A stretch of DNA of 55,310 nucleotides, taken from assembly GCA_030998015.1 (NCBI GenBank), contig JARWMV010000101.1:1-55310 (forward strand), given 5' to 3'. Positions 18,342-28,021 of this stretch are shown piece by piece. Position 1 is the stretch's first letter, and the number at the start of each line of letters is the position of its first letter. Made by a program: the position numbers and the translations under genes. The notes under the pieces were generated by a model. It was not told the origin of the DNA. It saw only the letters and a program-made list of their open reading frames with translations, and did no database searches. The stretch is from Ceratorhiza oryzae-sativae (lineage: Eukaryota > Basidiomycota > Agaricomycetes > Cantharellales > Ceratobasidiaceae).

Positions 18342-18513
18342 CCGCGCGCGTTAGTTGCTGGTGGGACTTGTCCCACCAACCAACGTGAGCAATCGCAACC
18401 GTTTGCGATTGCTAGTGCGCGGCATAATATCGATATTTAGCCGCCGGCTGAAAATGACGAACGGTCGTCATTTTCTACGAGGGAATCTTTAGGATTCCCT
18501 CTAACGCCGGCGG
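18342..18513 (-). repeat. A element
   Basis: Standard copy between an E hairpin and the KFAMQLQ fragment. Confidence 0.9.
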
Positions 18514-18516
18514 GAT

Positions 18517-18590
18517 AATGTAATTGACAATTTCAACCCTGATAGAAAATTTGCCATGCAACTACAGTTTAAGGTAAATACCCTAGCGGG
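18517..18590 (+). pseudogene. Second KFAMQLQ protein fragment
   Basis: Reads NVIDNFNPDRKFAMQLQFKV, N, T, then is cut by a C hairpin. It shares RKFAMQLQ.KVN with the fragment at 182-316 but differs at several codons. The inverted copy is at about 37273-37346. Confidence 0.35.
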
Positions 18591-18871
18591 TGTCTGATTC
18601 CGAGGTACCCTGGAACTTAAAGTTCCAGGGTACCTCGCAATACCTCGCCACGAACGCGGCCTAACCGGGCCTGGGACCCATGGCCTTCGGCGAAGCCCAT
18701 GTACAATCAACCCTAACCTCAAAACTAACCCTCGAGCCGGCCGCGCTGGGGACGGTAAGCGGGTTAGTCTTTGACTAACCCCTGCCGGACATCTGCGATG
18801 ACCGAGTTTTCACCGGCCGGTCAACTATGTTGACACGAGACGGTGAAAAATAGGTAATGCGCCCGAAAGGT

Positions 18872-19135
18872 GACCCGTGCACGCCTGCGAACGCCTTGGC
18901 TTAAGCCAAGGCGGCCCTGGCGTACGCGGGCGTCTGATTCCGAGGTACCCTGGAACTTAAAGTTCCAGGGTACCTCGCAATACCTCGCCGCGAACGCGGC
19001 CTCGATAACCACACCCACGGGTCGTCGACCCTCCGCTTTATTACCCCTGCCAAGACGTGCGCTAAAGCGCAGTTCTCTAGGCAGGGCGGCTGAAATCTTG
19101 GGTTACACCTAAGATTTTAGCCGATAGAGCGGGGG
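18872..19135 (-). repeat. B with nested C and D
   Basis: Most elaborate B form: C in the stem and D in the AAATCTT hairpin. Near-identical copies at 25191-25454 and 27214-27477. Confidence 0.88.
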
Positions 19136-19387
19136 TGTGATTTATCCATTCGGGCGGTCCCAGCGCGACGGTTTAGTTTTCCTTTAAGAGAAGAGTATAC
19201 GGGTCGGGAGCGACCAACCCCGAATGGTCCCTCTTTGGCCAGAGTGACCCCAGGGGGACGTCACAGACGTGGTTGGATTCAGCGCGACTTATCTTACCGC
19301 CTGGAGATCAAGGCGGGGCGGGGATGGGCAGCACTAAGTGCTGTCCTTACCAAAATCGGCGTTAGAAAATCCAAGTAGTAACTCAAA

Positions 19388-19471
19388 ACGAGTATGCTGA
19401 AACTGGTAGCCAGGTGAATCTTAGGAATTCATGATCATTTGATTGTAAGAGTTCAAATCTCTTTACTCGTA
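19388..19471 (+). tRNA. trnL: tRNA-Leu (anticodon UAG)
   Basis: Acceptor ACGAGTA pairs with TACTCGT; anticodon stem TGAAT/ATTCA encloses loop CTTAGGA with anticodon TAG; a variable arm follows; T-arm AGAGTTCAAATCTCT. 84 nt, class II-like length expected for Leu. Reads CUA codons. The second copy in the right arm has identical key elements. Confidence 0.88.
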
Positions 19472-19524
19472 TTTCGGAAGGAACTACATTTTATGTACAC
19501 CCCTGCGACCCCTAGATCCGCACC

Positions 19525-19696
19525 CCGCCGGCGTTAGAGGGAATCCTAAAGATTCCCTCGTAGAAAATGACGACCGTTCGTCATTTTCAGCCGGCGGCTA
19601 AATATCGATATTATGCCGCGCACTAGCAATCGCAAACGGTTGCGATTGCTCACGTTGGTTGGTGGGACAAGTCCCACCAGCAACTAACGCGCGCGG
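19525..19696 (+). repeat. A element
   Basis: Preceded by CCTAGATCCGCACCC, almost the same as before the A copy at 340. Confidence 0.9.
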
Positions 19697-20038
19697 GGAG
19701 CGGGCCGGGGGCTCGCAGGGGCTCCTCCATGCATTACCTGTTTTTTACCGTCTCGTGTCAACATAGTTGACCGGCCGGTAAAACCGGACATCTGCGATGA
19801 CCGAGCAGGTAATGCCCCCCAGGAAAAATAGGGGTTATAAAACCCTCTAACACCTGGTTTTCCCTGCTGTGTCAGCACTAAGTTCAATCAAAAAAAAAAA
19901 CAAACGGGGTCCCCTCATATTCCGCCGCGGGTGGTTTTGTCGACATTACCTCGTTTTTGTTTTATAAGAACGACCTCCCCGGTGGGGCGCGTAGTTAGGA
20001 AATTGTACCGCGCAAAGGGGACCATTTCCCCAAATACA

Positions 20039-20250
20039 CCGCCGGCGTTAGAGGGAATCCTTCCACGCAAGATTTATAAATTTATAAATCTTGCTGGACC
20101 GAAAGATTCCCTCGTAGAAAATGACGACCGTTCGTCATTTTCAGCCGGCGGCTAAATATCGATATTATGCCGCGCACTAGCAATCGCAAACGGTTGCGAT
20201 TGCTCACGTTGGTTGGTGGGACAAGTCCCACCAGCAACTAACGCGCGCGG
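20039..20250 (+). repeat. A element with nested K hairpin
   Basis: Followed by CCTTCGCAAATCCGCCAATGG and an F-type hairpin, the same neighbourhood as 16946, so a block larger than A has been duplicated. Confidence 0.88.
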
Positions 20251-20396
20251 GCCTTCGCAAATCCGCCAATGGAACATTGGCGGGGTATTTAGAGTTCTCA
20301 GCGCTTAGGCCGCCCTTCGGGCGATCAAAGAGCGCTGAGAAGCGCGGTAGCTTTAGGTTTGACAAACCCCGATTGTTTAAGCCCCCGGTCACTACT

Positions 20397-20650
20397 GACC
20401 CCCAAACATGTGCAGCTACGCTGCATTGTTTGGTGGGCAGCAACCCCCCGATATTGTAATGCCCGCCGGCGTTAGAGGGAATCCTAAAGATTCCCTCGTA
20501 GAAAATGACGACCGTTCGTCATTTTCAGCCGGCGGCTAAATATCGATATTATGCCGCGCACTAGCAATCGCAAACGGTTGCGATTGCTCACGTTGGTTGG
20601 TGGGACAAGTCCCACCAGCAACTAACGCGCGCGGCAATGTCGGGGGTCAC
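20397..20650 (+). repeat. A element nested in E hairpin arms
   Basis: E hairpin, then CCCCCCGATATTGTAATG, A (20463-20634), then CAATGTCGGGGG: A sits in the loop of a GC hairpin. Inverse of the arrangement at 7944-8197. Confidence 0.85.
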
Positions 20651-20903
20651 CCCCCAATGATTGCAATCATTGGGGGTCTCCGGTCATGACCCTCCGTGTG
20701 CGGGGACTCTGCCGCCCGTGTCGGCCTTACCCTATCTCGTGTCAACTATGTTGACCGAGATAGAGACCAGATTAGATTAATTTACTACTGCAGCTGCCTC
20801 GTAGGGCACCGAAGAGGGCTAGGGTATTGGCGGCCGTGTCAATTTCATTGACCGGGCGCCAATACTTGGACGCGTTACGCACAGGAGCGCTGCATTAGAT
20901 CTG

Positions 20904-20976
20904 GCATCTTTAGCTTAATTGGTATAGCAACTGCCTTCGAAGCAGTCTGGTATTGGTTCAAATCCAATAAGATGTT
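20904..20976 (+). tRNA. trnR: tRNA-Arg (anticodon UCG)
   Basis: Acceptor GCATCTT/AAGATGT, D-arm with AATTGGTATAGC, anticodon stem CTGC/GCAG around CTTCGAA (anticodon TCG), T-arm TTGGTTCAAATCCAA. 73 nt. Confidence 0.88.
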
Positions 20977-21244
20977 TATCGGCTTTATGACATCTGTTAG
21001 GTAAATTTAATTTTAAGGTCTTAAAATGAAAATTTGGGCATCTACGAAGCAGGACGCCTAATAATTTTTCTCCTCTGGATGGAGGGAGGGCCTCCCAACT
21101 GCGGTCCTTAAGGAAAAATAGGGGGATCTATAGATCCCAACCGTGAGGCTATGCACTCCAAACTAAAGTATGTTCTAGATATACTAAAATTAATAAAAGA
21201 AGATACTTCCCCCTAAAATTTAAAAATTTGGAGCATGAATTTTC

Positions 21245-21316
21245 ATGAGTATAGTTAAGTTGGTATAACTTCTAGCTTCCACCTAGATATGATCAGTTCG
21301 AGTCTGATTACTCATA
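21245..21316 (+). tRNA. trnG: tRNA-Gly (anticodon UCC)
   Basis: Acceptor ATGAGTA/TACTCAT, D-arm with AAGTTGGTATAAC, anticodon stem TCTAG/CTAGA around CTTCCAC (anticodon TCC), T-arm ATCAGTTCGAGTCTGAT. 72 nt. A 3' half copy lies at 23345. Confidence 0.88.
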
Positions 21317-21346
21317 ACTCCTTCGCGCCAAAGGGTGCTTTACTCT

Positions 21347-21568
21347 CCGCGCGCGTTAGTTGCTGGTGGGACTTGTCCCACCAACCAACGTGAGCAATCG
21401 CAACCGTTTGCGATTGCTAGTGCGCGGCATAATATCGATATTTAGCCGCCGGCTGAAAATGACGAACGGTCGTCATTTTCTACGAGGGAATCTTTATGGG
21501 AGGTAGCCTGGACCATGAGACTCATGGTCAAGGCTACCTCATCTGAGGATTCCCTCTAACGCCGGCGG
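21347..21568 (-). repeat. A element with nested 50-bp hairpin
   Basis: Thirty bases downstream of tRNA-Gly. Confidence 0.9.
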
Positions 21569-21925
21569 AGGCCTAACCCTGTCGTCAGCTACTGAATGGC
21601 GACATTGCAATTGACCCCCAATGCCTTACAGCATGTTGGGGGGCAATTACCCAGGCATCCGCATTGGGAGGCCATTGCCTTGTTGGGGGTCTAAAGGGTC
21701 TAAGTTCTACTGATGCGCCGCATCCGCAGCCCATCTCTGTGTTAACTAGTTAGGTTTAACATTTCGTGAGAAATGCACCTAATTTGTTTGCGGAGGATTC
21801 TCCTATTAATAAAGGAGATCTCCATCACACGCAGAGGACTTGGAAACCCAAATTGGGACTTATACAACCAACATTGTTAGATAAGTTCCAACTCATTCAC
21901 TCTCAAAAGCGTTTAGTCTTAGAGA
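21569..21925. other. Spacer before LAGLIDADG gene
   Basis: E-type arms (CCCCCAATGCCTTACAGC, GGGAGGCCATTGCC) and unassigned AT-rich sequence; no gene recognised. Confidence 0.5.
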
Positions 21926-22837
21926 ATGAAGAGGAAACATGAAGTCATAAGATCGATAAATAAAAACCAAACCATGCTAAACACAAAACAAACTTATCTT
22001 TTTATTAAAGTAATAACCTTCGCATTATTAATCTATGTTGTTTATACTCAGTCAATTGACCCCCCAAACATGTGCAGCTACGCTGCATTGTTTGGGGGGG
22101 CAATTGCCCCCCAACATGCTGTAAGGCATTGGGGGTCAATTGTTAGCGAATTACACTTTTATACTGGCCTAGTATTTTGCTCCAATTCGATAGCGCCCAT
22201 TAAACCCACACGGCTAAGTAATGAACCTCAATTTAATTTTTCAAAAGAGTTAAAAGAAATAATCATTGGTCTTATTCTAGGGGATCTTAATGTTCAGAAA
22301 GATAAACGAGCTATTAATGGTAATGCTTGTTTGAGATTTCTCCAAAGTACTCCGCGCGCGTTAGTTGCTGGTGGGACTTGTCCCACCAACCAACGTGAGC
22401 AATCGCAACCGTTTGCGATTGCTAGTGCGCGGCATAATATCGATATTTAGCCGCCGGCTGAAAATGACGAACGGTCGTCATTTTCTACGAGGGAATCTTT
22501 AGGATTCCCTCTAACGCCGGCGGGAGTATTTAGAGTACCTTTATACAAAATTCCAAGATTATTGTTCTGTAGCTCCTAAAATCTTAACACCCCGACCTGA
22601 TAAAAGAACGGGTAAAGTTTATCCTACTATAAGATTTCAAACTCATGCACTACCTTGCTGTAATGAATTCTTTGATTTATTCTATCCGGAGGGGAAAAAA
22701 ATAATTCCTGCAAACATTGGGGATCTTTTAACTCCTCTGGGATTAGCTTTTTGGTTATGTGAGGACGGAACTTTCGAAAAATCAAGTCAAAGAGTGATTC
22801 TTTGTACAGAATCATTTGCAATTGACGAAGTAGAGGC
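21926..22837 (+). pseudogene. LAGLIDADG_2 HEG, truncated
   Basis: ATG at 21926; hydrophobic lead TYLFIKVITFALLIYVVYTQ; E insertion bounded by TCAATTG on both sides (about 22052-22141; removal gives QSIVSEL); then SKELKEIIIGLILGDLNVQK (first motif), A (22352-22523), EYLEYLYTKFQDYCSVAPK, RPDKRTGKVYPTIRF, ANIGDLLTPLGLAFWLCEDG (second motif), ILCTESFAIDEVEA. It then meets another A (22838-23009), after which the family C-terminus is missing. Not inside a recognised gene, so a displaced intron remnant. Confidence 0.72.
22352..22523 (-). repeat. A element in LAGLIDADG gene
   Basis: Flanks AGTACT and GAGTAT are nearly complementary, extending the terminal stem. Confidence 0.9.
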
Positions 22838-23009
22838 CCGCGCGCGTTAGTTGCTGGTGGGACTTGTCCCACCAACCAACGTGAGCAATCGCAACCGTTT
22901 GCGATTGCTAGTGCGCGGCATAATATCGATATTTAGCCGCCGGCTGAAAATGACGAACGGTCGTCATTTTCTACGAGGGAATCTTTAGGATTCCCTCTAA
23001 CGCCGGCGG
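22838..23009 (-). repeat. A element truncating LAGLIDADG gene
   Basis: Flanks GAGGC and GCCTT complementary. Downstream sequence no longer resembles the endonuclease. Confidence 0.9.
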
Positions 23010-23344
23010 GCCTTTAATTCCCCTAAATAACCTTTAGATTTGCCTTCGCAAATCACCCCGCGGCAGTCCCCTGTCGTCTACTGACCCCCAAACATGTGCA
23101 GCTACGCTGCATTGTTTGGGGGGCAGTAGTAAAACTGGGGGGCCCGTCCAAGTATTGGCGCCCGGTCAATGAAATTGACACGGCCGCCAATACCCTTGCC
23201 AGGTTAAACTTGTTATTCTATTAATACTCCAATCCCCTTACCTTGCGCCCACAATACTAGTTCTTGGAGTTCTTGGCATCTATCGGAAGTGCCTTAAATT
23301 CTAGAGGATACTAGTAGGTTGTAATCTTTGAGCCAGCCAAAACG

Positions 23345-23377
23345 TAGATATCATCAGTTCGAGTCTGATTACTCATA
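23345..23377 (+). pseudogene. tRNA-Gly 3' half fragment
   Basis: TAGATATCATCAGTTCGAG and the following TCTGATTACTCATA match the anticodon 3' side, T-arm and acceptor of tRNA-Gly (21245) with a single difference (ATC for ATG). The 5' half is absent. Confidence 0.75.
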
Positions 23378-25067
23378 TCAAACAATCATACCCCCGCTTA
23401 GGGTCAACCAGCATTGTATTTATATATAAATACATGCTGTTGACCCGAGGGGTAATGGATATCGAGGCCGCGTTCGCGGCGAGGTATTGCGAGGTACCCT
23501 GGAACTTTAAGTTCCAGGGTACCTCGGAATCAGACGCCGCGCGCACGCCAGGGCCGCCTTGGCTTAAGCCAAGGCGTTCGCAGGCGTGCACGGGTCATAA
23601 GCAAATAGCCACATCTTTGATGTGGCTTATCTAGGGACCCCTGAATTGAGTGATGACATTTTTGTAAAAAATAAACAGTCAATTTGAAAAATTGAAATGT
23701 ACATAAAATTAAATTACTGGGTCCCTTTAGAAGTATATCTTCAACAGGGATTCCCCTAATTTGTCATGTTTTAATCTGGGTGGAGACTATTTCCATCTGG
23801 AAGACGAAAAGAAAAATACAGGGACCCTTGTATTCCAAAATAAAATAATCTATCATAACCATATAAAGTATGTACCCTGCTCTATTAGTGGTATCCGCCC
23901 TGTTGAGCGCGTAGGGTCTACTCTAAATACCCCGCCAATGTTCCATTGGCGGATTTGCGAAGGCCCGCGCGCGTTAGTTGCTGGTGGGACTTGTCCCACC
24001 AACCAACGTGAGCAATCGCAACCGTTTGCGATTGCTAGTGCGCGGCATAATATCGATATTTAGCCGCCGGCTGAAAATGACGAACGGTCGTCATTTTCTA
24101 CGAGGGAATCTTTCGGTCCAGCAAGATTTATAAATTTATAAATCTTGCGTGGAAGGATTCCCTCTAACGCCGGCGGTGTATTTGGGGTGAATATTCTTGA
24201 AGTCCCGCGCGCGTTAGTTGCTGGTGGGACTTGTCCCACCAACCAACGTGAGCAATCGCAACCGTTTGCGATTGCTAGTGCGCGGCATAATATCGATATT
24301 TAGCCGCCGGCTGAAAATGACGAACGGTCGTCATTTTCTACGAGGGAATCTTTAGGATTCCCTCTAACGCCGGCGGGACTTCGTAATTTACCAGAAGGGA
24401 AAACGTAAGTAAAATAATGTGTATTGGGGTTAGAAAAGGATATCGTATCATACCCCTGCCGGCCTTACCCTATCTCGTGTCAACTATGTTGACCGAGATA
24501 GAAACCAGATTAGATCGCACCATCTTACTATGGATCGGCCGGGGCTCGGCAGAGGCTTCAACTAGCTAGGGCCGAGTAAAGCAAAGCTTTACCCTACCCT
24601 AGCCCTCTTCGGACTCCACAGGATCCCTACTGACCCCCAAACATGTGCAGCTACGCTGCATTGTTTGGTGGGCAGCTAGTTGGGGTTATAATGCCCCCGC
24701 TCTATCGGCTAAAATCTTAGGTGTAACCCAAGATTTCAGCCGCTAAAGCGGAGGGTCAACGACCCGTGGGCATTGTTAACGAGGCCGCGTTCGCGGCGAG
24801 CCGCGCGCACGCCAGGGCCGCCTTGGCAAGCCAAGGCGTTCGCAGGCGTGCACGGGTAATAAAAAGACCGTAAAATGGGATGAATTGTCAACCTTCCGCG
24901 CGCGTTAGTTGCTGGTGGGACTTGTCCCACCAACCAACGTGAGCAATCGCAACCGTTTGCGATTGCTAGTGCGCGGCATAATATCGATATTTAGCCGCCG
25001 GCTGAAAATGACGAACGGTCGTCATTTTCTACGAGGGAATCTTTAGGATTCCCTCTAACGCCGGCGG

Positions 25068-25109
25068 GAAGTCAATCTTCTAATTAAGGTTTTAAATGAG
25101 TGGAATTTA
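25068..25109 (+). pseudogene. LAGLIDADG C-terminal fragment
   Basis: EVNLLIKVLNEWNL, the helix after the CTDSF motif in LAGLIDADG_2 enzymes, directly after an A element and cut by a G hairpin. It has no other part of the gene. Confidence 0.5.
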
Positions 25110-25511
25110 ACCCTCGAGAATCGATGTAGATTTGCCTTCGCAAATCATCGATTCTCGGCGAGACGGCCGCGCTGGGTGCGCCCGAAAGGTGACCCGTGCA
25201 CGCCTGCGAACGCCTTGGCTTAAGCCAAGGCGGCCCTGGCGTACGCGGGCGTCTGATTCCGAGGTACCCTGGAACTTAAAGTTCCAGGGTACCTCGCAAT
25301 ACCTCGCCGCGAACGCGGCCTCGATAACCACACCCACGGGTCGTCGACCCTCCGCTTTATTACCCCTGCCAAGACGTGCGCTAAAGCGCAGTTCTCTAGG
25401 CAGGGCGGCTGAAATCTTGGGTTACACCTAAGATTTTAGCCGATAGAGCGGGGGTGTGATTTATCCATTCGGGCGCACCCAGCGCGACGGAATGTTACGC
25501 AAATAAACAAA

Positions 25512-26066
25512 ACCCCGCTAATCGATACCCCTGCCAAGACGTGCGCTAAAGCGCAGTTCTCTAGGCAGGGTGTAGATTTGCCTTCGCAAATCATCGATTA
25601 GTGGAGCCCTCCGCGCTTAGGCCGCCCTGCGGGCGATCAAAGAGCGCGGAGGGAATTGGTTATATAATTGTAATACCGTCTTATTCAATTTCTGTCTTAC
25701 AAGAATTGTTAGCCAATGTGATGCCTCCAATGATGAAACACAACCCCGCTAATCGATACCCCTGCCAAGACGTGCGCTAAAGCGCAGTTCTCTAGGCAGG
25801 GTGTAGATTTGCCTTCGCAAATCATCGATTAGTGGAGCCCTCCGCGCTTAGGCCGCCCTGCGGGCGATCAAAGAGCGCGGAGGGAATTGGGTTATAAGAA
25901 ACCCCTCCAGTGATGAAACACAACCCCGCTAATCGATACCCCTGCCAAGACGTGCGCTAAAGCGCAGTTCTCTAGGCAGGGTGTAGATTTGCCTTCGCAA
26001 ATCATCGATTAGTGGAGCCCTCCGCGCTTAGGCCGCCCTGCGGGCGATCAAAGAGCGCGGAGGGAA
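25512..26066 (-). repeat. Three D/G/F hairpin clusters
   Basis: Cluster CCCCGCTAATCGATA - D - GATTTGC/GCAAATC - ATCGATTAGTGGAG - F, at about 25512-25652, 25743-25886 and 25923-26066. The last two also share AACCCCTC..TGATGAAACACAAC flanks, so the repeat unit is about 180 bp. Confidence 0.85.
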
Positions 26067-26300
26067 TTGGGTTATAAGTAACCCCTCTGATCTTTATAAA
26101 AATAAACGAATAACGAGTTTAAATCCCAGTTTAATGTTTAGACAAGGCATTGTACATGATAATTAGACGGAGGTTTTTGCAAATCTAGTCAAAGAGTTAC
26201 AATAGACCCCCAATGCGTTGCAGCGTATTGGGGGGCTATTGCCCCCCCAAACAATGCAGCGTAGCTGCATTTGTTTGGGGGGTCAATAGCAACACATTCT

Positions 26301-26472
26301 CCGCGCGCGTTAGTTGCTGGTGGGACTTGTCCCACCAACCAACGTGAGCAATCGCAACCGTTTGCGATTGCTAGTGCGCGGCATAATATCGATATTTAGC
26401 CGCCGGCTGAAAATGACGAACGGTCGTCATTTTCTACGAGGGAATCTTTAGGATTCCCTCTAACGCCGGCGG
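26301..26472 (-). repeat. A element
   Basis: Immediately upstream of a LAGLIDADG C-terminus; a double E hairpin lies just before it (26203-26290). Confidence 0.9.
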
Positions 26473-26669
26473 GCTGAAGTTGAGCTTCTAATTAATGTTT
26501 TAGAGAACAAATTCGGTTTAAAATGTACTCTTGCCAAACAAGATGCTGGTTTTAGAATTCGAATTTCAGCTAAATCACTAACTGATCTTCTGCGCAGCCG
26601 CATAGCGCGCTGCAACAAGGATTATCTCCGCACATGCCCCCTATGATGTTGTATAAAATAGTTTTATAA
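26473..26669 (+). pseudogene. LAGLIDADG_2 C-terminal remnant with J insertion
   Basis: AEVELLINVLENKFGLKC, GFRIRISAKSLTDLL, then a 23-bp J unit (26593-26615), then QGLSPHMPPMMLYKIVL-stop. The J unit shifts the frame by two; removing exactly 23 bases restores the family C-terminus. The N-terminal part is not adjacent; the truncated gene at 21926-22837 ends in the overlapping EVE region. Confidence 0.65.
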
Positions 26670-26873
26670 TGCACTGGGGTTTTTCATAAAAAAAACTATA
26701 TGCCGACCCCTTCGGAAATTTACGGGGTTGTAGACAACCTTTAATATTTCGAGTTCCCCCTCGAAGGAAAATTTTATTAGGTACCATCTCATAGAGGTGG
26801 ATAATAAAAAATTTGCTCTCTTCCCCTTCAGGGAATAGTACAAATGTCAAAATCTTAAACAAAATTTATCTGC

Positions 26874-26951
26874 AGAGTTAAGTTTACAGAATGGTTCTGT
26901 AGTCAGACTGCAAATTTGATAAAGTTAGGGTTCAATTCCCTCTTGACTCTA
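26874..26951 (+). tRNA. trnC: tRNA-Cys (anticodon GCA)
   Basis: Acceptor AGAGTTA/TGACTCT (one G-T pair), anticodon stem TCAGA/TTTGA around CTGCAAA (anticodon GCA), T-arm TAGGGTTCAATTCCCT. D-arm TTACAGAATGGTTCTGTAG. 78 nt. Confidence 0.82.
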
Positions 26952-27213
26952 ATCACCGGAATCTAATCACCCCGCCGCTTTAAGGCGGCGGCCGCGAGCT
27001 ACGCTCGCGGGATTCAGTGCCCTTAATTTTACATGGGCTATGAGTCCATAGCCCGCGGCAGTACCCTGTCGAGGTTTTTTGAGGTTTTGGTTTTACCGGC
27101 CGGTCAACTATGTTGACACGAGACGGTAAAACACCCTCGAGAATCGATGTAGATTTGCCTTCGCAAATCATCGATTCTCGGCGAGTCGGCCGCGCTGGGG
27201 ACGCCCGAAAGGT

Positions 27214-27477
27214 GACCCGTGCACGCCTGCGAACGCCTTGGCTTAAGCCAAGGCGGCCCTGGCGTACGCGGGCGTCTGATTCCGAGGTACCCTGGAACTT
27301 AAAGTTCCAGGGTACCTCGCAATACCTCGCCGCGAACGCGGCCTCGATAACCACACCCACGGGTCGTCGACCCTCCGCTTTATTACCCCTGCCAAGACGT
27401 GCGCTAAAGCGCAGTTCTCTAGGCAGGGCGGCTGAAATCTTGGGTTACACCTAAGATTTTAGCCGATAGAGCGGGGG
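27214..27477 (-). repeat. B with nested C and D
   Basis: Third copy of the elaborate B form, embedded between a G hairpin and CCCATTCGGG-type arms. Confidence 0.88.
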
Positions 27478-27672
27478 TGTGATTTATCCATTCGGGTGGT
27501 CCCAGCGCGACGAGTAGTAAAACAGTACCGGCCGGTCAACTATGTTGACACGAGACGGTAAAACAGTGTTTTGCGGGCAGCCGCATAGCGCGCTGCAAGC
27601 ATGACTGGATGCCACGGATCCGCCGATTACGATCGTGCTAGCACGATCCTCCATCGGCGGAGGGTTATGTTT

Positions 27673-27844
27673 CCGCGCGCGTTAGTTGCTGGTGGGACTT
27701 GTCCCACCAACCAACGTGAGCAATCGCAACCGTTTGCGATTGCTAGTGCGCGGCATAATATCGATATTTAGCCGCCGGCTGAAAATGACGAACGGTCGTC
27801 ATTTTCTACGAGGGAATCTTTAGGATTCCCTCTAACGCCGGCGG
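27673..27844 (-). repeat. A element next to palindrome centre
   Basis: Abuts the central B/C element; its mirror copy is 28022-28193. Confidence 0.92.
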
Positions 27845-28021
27845 GACCCGAGCACGCCTGCGAACGCCCTGGCTTAAGCCAAGGCGGCCCTGGCGTGCGC
27901 GCGGCGTCTGATTCCGAGGTACCCTGGAACTTAAAGTTCCAGGGTACCTCGGAATCAGACGCCGCGCGCACGCCAGGGCCGCCTTGGCTTAAGCCAGGGC
28001 GTTCGCAGGCGTGCTCGGGTC
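27845..28021. repeat. Centre of giant palindrome: B/C element folded on itself
   Basis: Both halves carry the same B arm (GACCCGAGCACGCC) and the same side of C (GCGTCTGATTCCGAGGTACC). The axis is A27933 inside GGAACTT-A-AAGTTCC. In all other C copies one side reads CTGATTCCGAGG and the other CGCAATACCTCG; here the second side is replaced by a mirror of the first. Confidence 0.93.

Larger units (their letters stand above)
16651..19387. other. Repeat-rich spacer between nad1 and tRNA-Leu
   Basis: No gene recognised apart from the short fragment at 18517. Holds A copies at 16946-17157 (212-bp form with a K hairpin nested in its first loop), 17486-17657 and 18342-18513, an F-type hairpin near 17205-17246, two J units near 18165-18203, an E hairpin at 18282-18328, a solitary C at 18591-18640 and a B/C/D composite at 18872-19135. 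Short GTCAACTATGTTGAC and CTATCTCGTG/CGAGATAG inverted pairs recur (17948, 18829). Confidence 0.6.
23010..26300. other. Repeat-rich spacer with gene fragments
   Basis: Contains an E hairpin (23081-23129), a tRNA-Gly fragment, B2 with nested C (23391-23595), A copies (23965-24176 with K, 24205-24376, 24896-25067), B (24694-24857), a B/C/D composite (25191-25454) and a three-fold D/G/F repeat (25512-26066). 24205's flanks GAAGTC/GACTTC form a perfect 12-bp palindrome if A is removed. AT-rich blocks at 23600-23900 and 26070-26200 show no gene I recognise. Confidence 0.6.
8618..27933 (+). repeat. Left arm of giant palindrome
   Basis: Reverse-complement match to 27934-47241. Position sums of matching bases run from 55859 at the outer edge to 55866 at the centre, so the arms differ only by a handful of 1-2 bp indels, mostly in homopolymers. 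It contains nad1 exons 2-4, four tRNAs, HEGs and 21 A copies. The edge at 8618 lies at the first base of a B element, and the GIY-YIG gene reads through it intact, so this side looks ancestral. Confidence 0.95.

Noticed and set aside
26641..26862. 73-codon minus-strand ORF (MFKILTFVLFPEGEE...) and its mirror at 29005-29226
   Set aside because: It overlaps the LAGLIDADG C-terminus on the other strand and matches no family I know; likely chance.
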